Assembly (NCBI GenBank): GCA_001598975.1
Contig: BBXU01001184.1
Location: 1 to 11,909 of the forward strand
Direction: 5' to 3'
DNA: 11,909 nucleotides
DNA from: Parachlorella kessleri
Lineage: Eukaryota > Chlorophyta > Trebouxiophyceae > Chlorellales > Chlorellaceae
The translations under genes were made by a program, and so were the position numbers. Below the pieces are notes generated by a model. The model did no database searches, was not told the origin of the DNA, and saw only the letters and a program-made list of their open reading frames with translations. Below, in pieces: positions 1 through 7,069 of this stretch; position 1 is the stretch's first letter; each line of letters starts with the position of its first letter.

Positions 1-9
1 CCCCACCCA

Positions 10-10
<1 letters not shown>

Positions 11-87
<77 letters not shown>
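11..87. repeat. (CA)n microsatellite, about 38 units
   Basis: Uninterrupted CA dinucleotides over about 77 bases at the left edge, flanked by C-rich sequence. It is presumably intronic for gene 2 (TG on the coding strand). Confidence 0.97.
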
Positions 88-88
<1 letters not shown>

Positions 89-246
89 AGCCCCCCAAGT
101 CCCCAGCACAGCGAAATACAGGCCTCAGGCTTCCTGGCTAGCCCCGTGCAGCCGTCCTCAGCCTTCCTTGTTGGAGGCCGCGAGACAGGGATAACCATGG
201 AAGCAAGGTCAGACAACCCTGGCTACCCTGGCCCTCCCCTGCCTAC

Positions 247-383
247 CTACAGATTCTACAGCGATGAAGGCTGGGCCCCAGCGCGCCCAGTGGGCCAGGT
301 CGTGCCTGAGGCCGGGGATGTTGGAGATGGCAGAGTAGGCGGGCGGCGTGCCCAGGAACACCGCCCACACATACCAACGCCGC
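247..383 (-). CDS. gene 2 exon, RRWYVWAVFLGTPPAYSAIS...
   Basis: Acceptor CTGCGCAG before 383. The first G completes Arg with AG from the previous exon. It encodes RRWYVWAVFLGTPPAYSAIS, then NIPGLRHDLAHWARWG, then PAFIAVES. The donor is ambiguous: GTAGGC after 247 or GTAGGT after 251. A frameshifted partial copy of the exon start lies upstream in the intron (484-531). It is the last coding block visible before the CA microsatellite at the left edge. Confidence 0.6.
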
Positions 384-3300
384 CTGCGCAGGCAGCAGTG
401 AAGGCCGGGCAGTTAAGGCAGTTGGAGTGGTGCCCATACTGCAGGGATTCCGGCTGGCCACGGCGCATTCACGCCATTAGGGTAGGTGGGCGGCGTGCCG
501 AGGAACACCGCCCACACGTACCGACGACACCCTGCACAGCAGCAGGGTGGCGAGTGGCGCCCATGCTCAAGGAGGGGTGGGGGGCTTAACAGCGGGCTGG
601 CCAGGTGGCACGTTGAACATGATGTGAACTACAGCAGCAGCAGCAGCAGCAATGGCAGCAGCGGCAGCAGCAGCAGCAGCAGCAACCAGATGGAGCTATC
701 GCTGTTGCATTGGGCAACCACCCTTCTGCAGAACACCACTAAGAACCACGGGAGCGCTGCAGTCTGACACACGGCAGGCCTTCGAGCGAGGAGGCCTGAC
801 CGCTAGGATAGCACACGCACGAAAGCACTGAGTACTTACATGTGGCCACCAGAGCTCCTGGCTATTTCCGAGCCAGTCCAATGCCAAGTATGAAAATTTT
901 ATCAAAGGTGACTTGCTGAAAGCTGCTGTCAGTTCCAACCGCCTGCTCCGACAACCCTCCCAAGCTAGCAGCAAGAAAGCCTACCAGTGCAACACACGCC
1001 AGCCAGCACACAAGCAGCCCACCTGCTGGACAGCCACCGGAACCGGTCAAGGTCGGTGATGCCCACGAACCAGCCCAGCACGGTGCCGTACAGTGCCATG
1101 TTTGAGAAGTCCGAATAGAACTCGTACAAGTCTGCCTGCAGCCAGGAGGGGGCAGCGCAGCAGGCAAAGCATGGGCTCTGAGTACAACTCGTACAGGTCT
1201 GCCTCCAGCCCCGCGGGGGGGGGCTCTGCAGGCAAAGCACAGTCTGAGTGGAACTCGCATAGGTCTGCCTGCAGCCAGAAGAGGGGGCAGTGCAGCAGGC
1301 CAAGGAAATCCGTGAGCGAGGATACAGCATGACTATGCACCGGTCAGACCAGCTGGAACCGGCCAGGTGACCTGTGTCTATTGTTCCCGCTGACCACAGC
1401 CGTGCCGCTGGTGTGGCTGTGCCGCTGGTGTGGCCGTCTGCACTGACATGCCGACATGCAACAATGCATGATAAATTCCAGTTGTTTGTGGCCATGCGGC
1501 TACCTTTGACCGAGGACATCCTCCGACCCCTTCCTAGACATTACTCGAACATTCGATATCGCCACAGCTATGGGCACAAAAAGGTCTCAGTGCGGGTAGT
1601 CATATTTGCCGCATTGCACAGCACACATTCCACATGGAGTAGCTAGGCTCCTACACTTCTGTGCACAGCACCATGAAACATGGCAGGCAGCCGTGTGCAA
1701 TAGCCTCACACCCCTTTCATGCAGCCACCGCATCATAATATAGGGACCCTACCTGTAGGTAAGGACCGTTCACTTAGAACCACTACCTTAGAGGAGCCCC
1801 ATCCCTACATTTACCACCACTGGGACACCCAGGCAAAAGGATGATATATAATGATAATATGAAATAAATATATTCACAAGTATATCCGCACCCGCCTGAT
1901 GCAGTCATACGGCAGCTTCAGCTGGCAGGCTACCCGCTCCACACCATACCCCGCCGCCAGGGCCAGGAGCCACGCCGCCTGCGCCAGCTTTCCAATGAGA
2001 GTGTAAGGCAAGGTGCCCCTCCCAGGGTTCCATCATCGCAAGCCAGGAAACGCCATACACGGGTCGCAAGCTATGAACCGGTCAGGTAGTAGTGCGGGGC
2101 TGCATAGCCGTCCGCAAATTTGTGGCAAAATACTGAGCCGCAACTCACAAGCAACCACAGCTGCAAACCTGGGCAAGCCACCTGAAGGCAGCCTGTCCGC
2201 AGAAGAGGGTCCCTTCAGGTATGACCCGCAGTCTGATGTGGTGATGACACTATCCCCACGAGCCCACAGCAGTGACCAAGACCCTGGGTGTTTTCATGTG
2301 GGCGTTGCAGATCCATGGTGCCCCTGGGATGCCTCCCATGTGACCGGCAGTAAAAGCACTACAGCAGCGCCTCGGGAGATGTGGCCAACCGCGAGGCTCC
2401 CATGAGTCCAATGTGAGCCTTTCCTCAGCCCACGCTGAGCCCACGCTGTGCCCACCATGAGAAGGAAGCGGCGGCAGTAGTCACTGAGGCGCTCCAGCCC
2501 TCTGGGTGCTGCCTCAAGCTCCTCGTCGTGCTTGTCCAGCAGGGACTCTGTCAGGCTGCGCAGCCCGCCCTGCAGCGGTGGTGGCAGAGAAAGCCGGACC
2601 ACGAGTGAACAGCCCAGGGGCGCCGTCAACTTTTCAATCAACTTGTCAGGAAGTCGTGCTAGTCCAGTGGGTCTGTGTCATGGGTCGCACAGACCGACCT
2701 GCACTTCTGCTGATGAAATGCATTGGGATGCAGGCTGATGGCCAAGCCCTTGCAGTCTCTTGTATAACCACCCCTTTGCGGCACCAAGCGTGCGCAGCAG
2801 GCCCTTGCCAGGTCGGGGCATGGTATGTGTGTCTGTACCACTGGCACAGCAGCCGTGGCAGCAGCTGGAGAGCAAGGGCGAGATGCCCTGCACAGCCGGT
2901 CAGCCTTTACGCAAGCAAGCGTGATGCCCACCTCTAGTTCTGTGGACTGGTGTAGGCTGAGCCTGCTGGGCGACACTGGGGCGCAAGTGGTGAAAGTGGT
3001 CCCAGTCGAAGCAGCTGAAGCAGGCCGGGAAGCGGGGCGTGGTAAGGGTGGGAGCGACATCAAGGGATGCTACAGTTCCTGCCGGCTCACTCCAACTATT
3101 CCCTTGTGCCAGTGCTTTGATCACTCCACAGCTAAGACGTCATGTGAACTCTCGTAGCAAAAAACTTCCCAAACTAACTACAGGACCTATTTTGAGGAAC
3201 CCACGTTACGGCTAGCGTAGGCACATTAAGTAAACATAAGATGGCTGGGCGCGCTGCGCAGCATGCCCAGCATAAGGCGCCAGGCGCGACATCCCCAACA

Positions 3301-6300
3301 AGAGCCCCTCCTCATTCCCCCATACTAGCTAACCTACTCTAGCTTGGTCATATTGGTAAATCATCATTGGTCGTTATTGGTTTTTGACAAGTTGGTAATG
3401 AAGCCCAAGCAGTTCAACCACAATTTGCCCACCCTGACCCAACCTACTGGCTTTGGTGGAATGAGATTACTGCAGCTCCTGCCACTACCACGATGCCATA
3501 TGATGCATTCCTTGCCTGCCATCTTCAGAAGGCTTAAGGCTTATAAGCCACTTTTATACCAGCCACTGCCGACAGAAGAAAAAGGCATCGGAAACACCCA
3601 TACATCACTTGCTTGCAGGCAATGGCCCAACATGCTGGAGCATGAGCCATTGGATGCTGGTGCAGTGGGCTTCAAGCAGCCCCTATCAGATGTGCTCTTA
3701 ACAGCCATCAGGACGCACCATCTATGTCATATTGGCAAGGCTTCCATATAGATGCGCCAGCACTGTTTCAAATCTAGCAACAAGATCCCTGGCAGAGCGT
3801 ACAGGCCAAAGACAGGCCACACACATAACAAAGTTGGTGATTCACTCAGCTCTGGGCAAGAGGCTTTAGTGACCGTGTCATGCTGCATCGTCCTTGAGCC
3901 TCCATCCCTCCTTCCAGTCGCTCGATATGGGATACACGTGACAAGAGGGGGTGGGTAGACAATAGTTTGGCGGGTGTCAGCTAGCCGGGCTGCGTAATTT
4001 AGCACAGCAGAGGGTAGTCACACAAGCGCCTTGAGCCACCATCCTTTCTTCCAGTCATTTGCTGCTTATTGGTTCCCCTCTATACTTCGTGGTTTTCCAC
4101 CAGTGCAACCTCTGTACAGAACTCCCACATCGTCGCAAGTACAAGGCTTTGCGCCAGCCAGCCCCGCCTGTGATACAGAACCCCCACATCCCAGACTCTG
4201 CACCACGGTGAGGCCTACCTGATCAAAGCCGGGCTTCGCAGTTCTCGATACAGCGCTACCTGCTGGGCTCACCACCACACAGCCCCACCACACAAAGATG
4301 CCCACTTCAAGCTCAACCACAGCCACCCCGTGCCTTCCTAGCCACCCCCTAGCCCAAACCCACAGCACTTCACTCCAGAACGACCCCCTTGGGCGGTGCC
4401 TAGCTGTCACTCTCTGCCCCTCCCCACCCCCGGGGCCCCAGACCGTGGCCCCTCTCCGGCTTCAGGTTGGGCTGGGCGGGCACGCCGGGGGTCATCACGC
4501 CGGCGTCACTGGTGGGAGTGCCCTTCAGCCGCTCGGCACCTGCACATACTTAGGGAAAAAGGCCACGTCAACGGCAGCAGCGGCTTGCCAAGGCCCGGTT
4601 TCCCGGCTCCTCAAAACCTGCACATGCGAGGGTGGGGCGTTAGAAGGTCTGGCCAGGCCAACCCAGGCCAGGCCAGGGCAAGATGTGGTGTACTTGCACT
4701 TACACTGCTCTGCTTTCACTACTTTGGGGCAGGAGGCCCCCAACTTAGGGCGGAGTCATCACCCCCGCATCGTGGGTGGGGGTGCCCTTGAGCCGCTCAG
4801 CACCTGCACCAGCAAACAAAACAACTCGGAGAGGCGTAAAAAAGACGCCCCTACAACACAGCAGGTCACACTGCCAAAAACAAAAATATTACATAAGCCC
4901 AGGCCTTACCCCCAGCCCTGAGCATCGAGCCATGCCCTGTGGGCACCAGCCAGGGACGTGGTTCAGGGGAGCGCCATCGGCTGAACCCCAAGAGCCTACA
5001 GCCCAGAAGGTGGCCTCAGGCGCTAATGGCACACTGCCAACACCCCACACCCTCTGAGACATTGACGTGTGCGGTGGCAAAGAACAAGTAAAGCCCAGCA
5101 AAGGGCATGTACTGCCAATGGTTCTCCTGTTATAGCCAATGCCCCCTGCCATGCTGCACACGCTGCCCACCCTTCCTTACTATCCTATGGTCTGCTTACT
5201 CACTGCCAGCAGCCAGCGCACAAAGCGACAGCATGCTACAGGCGCACCGTGTCCGCACCTAGCCAATGCTTCCACAATGTCCCCCATGTTCCAGCCAAGC
5301 GTGACTGGGACGCCCCAACCATCCAGACAAGACAGCAAACACGCCCTTTCCATCCCCCACAACCTCCTCATTGCACCAACACTGCTTTCTGCCCCAGCAT
5401 CAACACAGCACCGCGCAGCACGTACATCACCCTCATGCAACACGGCCCCGACAACTCCTCGCTTGCTAAGGGGGCCCCCTCCCCCTCCCCCAGGAGGAGC
5501 AGCATCGCCAGCAGGCACCGCACATACCCACCACAATGAGGTTTGTCAAATGCAGGCAGTTGCTCTCTTTGCACGACGCTGGCTACCTGGACTGAAGGCT
5601 AAGCCTTAATGAGTCACCCCCAATCCGCATAAGGCAGAGCCACCCACCAGCTGCCACCTCATCGTCGCCATGCTCGGGCAACTGCTCGCTTCTCACGCTG
5701 GCTACCTTGCGAGACACGCCCGCATCGCCCTCATTGCCCGCCCCTGGCCCCACCTCGCCCTCCGTCGGGCTGGTGGGGGGGCCGCCAAAGGGCATCTTGC
5801 CTGCGCCACCTGCGACAGTTGGAGAGGGTGAGGGGGGCTTGCAACTGTACACAACCAACTCGCTGCAGGCTTGTTCATAATTGCGGAAGGTGTCCGACGC
5901 CTGCGGCAGGTACGAAAGGAGGGCAGGGGCTCAGGTACAGTGGAGGGTGTGTGGAGCAAACGCTTTGAACTAGCTTCTTGGCTTGCGCTAACACAAGTGG
6001 AGGACGAGGGTGCCAGCCCTGTACAACACACCAAGGACGTGACAGGTGCGCATGAGATGTTCAGAAGGACTGGTGCTGAAGGACGTTAACACCTGTTGCA
6101 ACCAAAAGTCGGCTGAAGAGGAAGACGCAGCCCGCAAGCACTGGTGAAATCAAACAACTGGCGAATTTAAGTAACGGCTGACAACAGTAGCAGCGTGCCA
6201 GTATGTTGGGGTGTGATCGCTGGCAAGGCATTGCTTCAAGCGCCATGGTTCGATCATATTCAAGCAGCCAAGAACCGCGAGCCCTCCACTTCCCCCTTTC

Positions 6301-6564
6301 ATTATTATTCCCGTCATTGAGAGAGATGGTCAGCACAGCCATCCAAGCAAAAACAGACTACTCACTCGAACCCAACCCGCTGCTTGCCAACTCATCCACG
6401 GAGCTGTCCACAGCCAGTGACTCCTTGCCGTCGCCACCTTCAACCGTGCCTGTTGTTCTGCCAGCCTCTTTGACCGAAAATTCCCGAGTTGCCAGCGCCG
6501 CAGGGCGAAACGAGGACAGATGCCCGGTGCTGCGGGCCACCCTTGCCATGAGTGCGCGATGCAT
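247..6564 (-). CDS. unidentified multi-exon gene: organelle-type leader, linker exons, hydrophobic C-terminal part; truncated at left edge
   Basis: I do not recognise this protein. Supported exons (minus): 6564-6366, 5900-5706, 4539 to about 4428, 2569-2456, 1987 (or 1978)-1892, 1135-1023, 383-247. The last four are mutually phase-compatible (0-0, 0-0, 0-2, then one completing base), which argues strongly for one transcript. Links among the first three are unresolved because phases do not match directly, so at least one exon is missing. The N-terminus is Arg/Ser/Ala-rich without acids, like an organelle-targeting peptide. The middle is Pro/Gly/Glu-rich and probably disordered. The end has an acidic helix followed by three hydrophobic stretches (AAWLLALAAGYGV, MALYGTVLGWFVGI, WYVWAVFLGTPPAYSAI). 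A PEX11-type peroxisomal membrane protein is a weak possibility. Coding continues beyond the left edge or past the CA repeat. Confidence 0.6.
484..531 (-). repeat. extra copy of acceptor plus start of gene 2 exon 383-247
   Basis: It reads GTGCAG then GGTGTCGTCGGTACGTGTGG and continues into the codons for VWAVFLGTPP, as in the real exon 147 bp away. It carries one extra base between the AG and the shared codons, so splicing here would shift the frame and soon meet TAA. Confidence 0.85.
631..685. repeat. CAG/CGG trinucleotide repeat
   Basis: Two runs of CAG separated by AATGGCAGCAGCGG. It lies in the intron between the gene 2 exons 1135-1023 and 383-247, so it reads CTG on the transcript and is not expected to encode a homopolymer. 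Confidence 0.95.
1023..1135 (-). CDS. gene 2 exon, ADLYEFYSDFSNMALYG...
   Basis: 113 bp, 37 codons plus two bases, acceptor GGCTGCAG, donor GTGGGC. It encodes ADLYEFYSDFSNMALYGTVL, then GWFVGITDLDRFRWLSS, with a probable membrane segment in the middle. Two further copies of the acceptor and first codons lie immediately upstream (1136-1340). Confidence 0.68.
1136..1340 (-). repeat. tandem 66-67 bp units carrying acceptor and first codons of exon 1135-1023
   Basis: GCAGAC starts occur at 1135 (real), 1202 and 1268. Copies encode EADLYELYSE and QADLCEFHSD against ADLYEFYSD in the exon. AG precedes each: CTGGAG at 1202, and at 1268 GGCTGCAG identical to the real one. A more decayed fourth unit appears to run to about 1340. 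Confidence 0.9.
1402..1435. repeat. 17-bp tandem duplication
   Basis: Two adjacent copies of GTGCCGCTGGTGTGGCY, differing at the last base, in a gene 2 intron. Confidence 0.9.
1892..1987 (-). CDS. gene 2 exon, (LAQ)AAWLLALAAGYGVERV...
   Basis: 96 bp (32 codons) from acceptor GGAAAG at 1987, or 87 bp from the better-looking GCGCAG at 1978; both are phase 0. It encodes AAWLLALAAGYGVERVACQL and then KLPYDCIRR. The first part is hydrophobic. The donor is GTGCGG; reading through it gives a stop after VRIYL, so intron retention would truncate the protein. Confidence 0.6.
2456..2569 (-). CDS. gene 2 exon, GGLRSLTESLLDKHDEEL...
   Basis: 114 bp, 38 codons, phase 0-0, acceptor CACCGCTGCAG and donor GTGGGC. 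It encodes GGLRSLTESLLDKHDEELEA, then APRGLERLSDYCRRFLLM, a charged helical segment. The donor sits in a short tandem repeat (GTGGGCACAGC GTGGGCTCAGC GTGGGCTGAG), which could offer alternative donors. Confidence 0.6.
3235..3276. repeat. inverted repeat flanked by CATAAG direct repeats
   Basis: CTGGGC (3245-3250) pairs with GCCCAG (3265-3270), enclosing the palindrome GCTGCGCAGC (3253-3262). CATAAG stands at 3235-3240 and 3271-3276, like a target-site duplication. Confidence 0.5.
3892..4056. repeat. 28-bp direct repeat pair, 137 bp apart
   Basis: 3892-3919 and 4029-4056 differ at three positions. Both contain CTTCCAGTC. On the minus strand they translate to SDWKEGWRLK and NDWKKGWWLK, so a hidden exon with a boundary copy is possible, but no clean donor is visible. 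Confidence 0.6.
4113..4190. repeat. short direct repeat TGTACAGAACTCCCACATC / TGATACAGAACCCCCACATC
   Basis: Two imperfect copies at 4113-4131 and 4171-4190, about 59 bp apart. Confidence 0.6.
4428..4539 (-). CDS. gene 2 exon, AERLKGTPTSDAGVMTPG..., 3' end uncertain
   Basis: Acceptor GTATGTGCAG before 4539. The only open frame is GT then GCC GAG CGG, reading AERLKGTPTSDAGVMTPGVP, then AQPNLKPE. This is again a linker-like sequence. The 3' end could be at 4444 (donor GTCTGG), 4428 (GTGGGG) or later. A diverged second copy of its start, with its own acceptor, sits at 4756-4803, so either may be the used exon. Confidence 0.45.
4756..4803 (-). repeat. second copy of acceptor and AERLKG exon start
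   Basis: It reads GGTGCAG then GTGCTGAGCGGCTCAAGGGC and encodes AERLKGTPTHDAGVMTPP before a stop. It is 264 bp upstream, in transcript order, of the similar exon at 4539. This could be a decayed or an alternative exon. Confidence 0.85.
4804..5705 (-). other. gene 2 intron region without a placed exon
   Basis: About 0.9 kb between the duplicated acceptor at 4803 and the donor at 5706. Phases of the flanking exons require an extra exon or a different junction. Open minus-strand frames at 5180-5574 exist but look compositionally driven (Gly/Leu runs from G-rich tracts). The boundary copy at 5525-5592 lies here. Confidence 0.45.
5525..5592 (-). repeat. extra copy of the donor-side boundary of gene 2 exon 5900-5706
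   Basis: On the plus strand GCAGTTGCTCTCTTTGCACG then ACGCTGGCTACCT parallels GCAACTGCTCGCTTCTCACG CTGGCTACCTT at the real boundary, 119 bp apart. The similarity is mainly on the intron side and over the donor (AGGTAGCC). Confidence 0.75.
5706..5900 (-). CDS. gene 2 exon, ASDTFRNYEQ... plus Pro/Gly linker
   Basis: 195 bp, 65 codons, phase 0-0. The acceptor is TTTCGTACCTGCCGCAG and the donor is GTAGCC. It encodes ASDTFRNYEQACSELVVYSC, then a low-complexity tract with KPPSPSPT, KMPFGGPPTSPTEGE and GAGNEGDAGVSRK. The linker style is typical of algal nuclear proteins. The donor side is partly duplicated 119 bp downstream in the intron (about 5525-5592). The joining phase with the first exon does not fit directly, so an exon between 5901 and 6365 is probably missing. 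Confidence 0.6.
6366..6564 (-). CDS. gene 2, probable first exon with targeting leader
   Basis: It begins MHRALMARVARSTGHLSSFR and continues PAALATREFSVKEAGR, then becomes acidic (GGDGKES, DSSVDELASS). The first 27 residues have five Arg, two His and no acids, typical of a mitochondrial or plastid leader. ATG at 6564 is the first in-frame ATG: the frame is open further upstream but only from a GTG codon. The context AAG before ATG is favourable. The exon closes at donor GTGAGT after 6366, leaving phase 1. A second in-frame ATG lies at 6549. Confidence 0.6.
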
Positions 6565-6981
6565 CTTGAAAAGAAGACAGAGCAAAGCTGACAAACTAGA
6601 AATGATCACTAGGAGGGCGCGGAGGCCACTGGGGTGGCGTACCTACCAAGGGGAGGCTGACCATGCCACCTCAGCTTCCGCCCAGGGAGCAGGCGCCAAG
6701 ACCGCGTCGCATGCTGAAACATATTCTGAAAGGCAGAGGTTTGTGTGTGGAACCCTCACAAGCAGTTGGCCCACAGCAACTTCAAGTAAGAAGACATACA
6801 CTATAGACAACGTTATGTAGCATAATGGACGAAGGTTATACTTGGGACCAGTCTGAAGAATGAGTATACCATAGGAAGAACCGCCTACCTACACACAGGA
6901 GTGGCCGCCTTTCTTGCGTCCCATACTTATACCGAGTCACAAGACATAAGAATAGGACTAAAAGCATGCCAGTATTGCTGT
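6565..6981 (-). other. intergenic gap: 3' UTR of the XEG113-like gene and 5' UTR/promoter of the next gene
   Basis: 417 bp lie between the TAG of the first gene and the proposed start codon of the second, both on the minus strand. No obvious TATA box or TGTAA signal was recognised. The pyrimidine-rich segment directly before the ATG (minus, ending CTTCTTTTCAAG) suits a 5' leader. A plus-strand frame crosses this gap but carries no recognisable domain. Confidence 0.5.
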
Positions 6982-7069
6982 CTAAGGTCCTGTGATGGGT
7001 TTCCAAGGGCCGCTCAGTAGCCGGTTGTGCCGGTCCGTATGGGGGTCCTTGTCCCAGAAGAAATCGTAC
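6982..7069 (-). CDS. XEG113: XEG113-like terminal exon H (YDFFWD...GPWKPITGP, stop)
   Basis: 88 bp. The acceptor is CCCTTGCAG before 7069. Its first base G completes Trp with the TG of exon G. It encodes YDFFWDKDPHTDRHNRLL, then SGPWKPITGP, then TAG. The family C-terminus has Tyr-Asp-Met-Tyr-Trp-Asp followed by Gly-Trp-Lys-Pro, so this is the true end of the protein rather than the TGA next to exon G. Confidence 0.92.

Larger units (their letters stand above)
2570..4427 (-). other. long stretch with no exon I can place (gene 2 intron(s))
   Basis: About 1.86 kb between two gene 2 exons. One or more exons are probably hidden here, but I found none with convincing splice sites and composition. 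About 3130-4060 is noticeably more AT-rich than the rest. It holds a small hairpin flanked by CATAAG repeats (3235-3276) and two pairs of direct repeats (3892-3919/4029-4056 and 4113-4131/4172-4190). Confidence 0.5.

Noticed and set aside
146..589. Plus-strand open frame of 147 codons with repeated VGGRRA-EHRPH
   Set aside because: The repeat is the antisense of the VWAVFLGTPP exon and its intronic copy, which have proper splice signals on the minus strand.
631..685. CAG repeat as a coding polyglutamine or polyserine tract
   Set aside because: It falls between two phase-matched minus-strand exons and so is intronic. The plus-strand frame around it has no other support.
2659..3124. Minus-strand open frames (FSCFDWDHFHHLRP and neighbours) as a candidate missing gene 2 exon
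   Set aside because: A CAG and a GTGGGC flank part of it, but the pyrimidine tract is poor and the phase to the next exon is not supported. It is left unannotated.
3344..3751. Plus-strand open frame of 135 codons with VNHHWSLLVFD, reminiscent of the His-Trp motif of Ulp1-type proteases
   Set aside because: Only one short motif matches. I see no following Asp or Cys motifs and no transposon ends. It could be a chance match or an old element fragment. A profile search for peptidase family C48 would decide.
4298..4921. Plus-strand open frame of 207 codons
   Set aside because: It overlaps the duplicated AERLKG acceptors on the minus strand. Its apparent internal repeats (PLGTCT, PLSTCT) are just the antisense of the boundary duplication.
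5180..5574. Minus-strand open frames with Leu/Gly-rich sequence, possibly an exon
   Set aside because: Both frames arise from G-rich tracts. No convincing acceptor and donor pair with matching phase was found.
6203..6820. Plus-strand open frame of 205 codons
   Set aside because: It shows no recognisable domain and is Ser/Ala/Arg-rich. The opposite strand has a better start, a leader-like composition and a consensus donor, so I treat it as the antisense of gene 2 exon 1.
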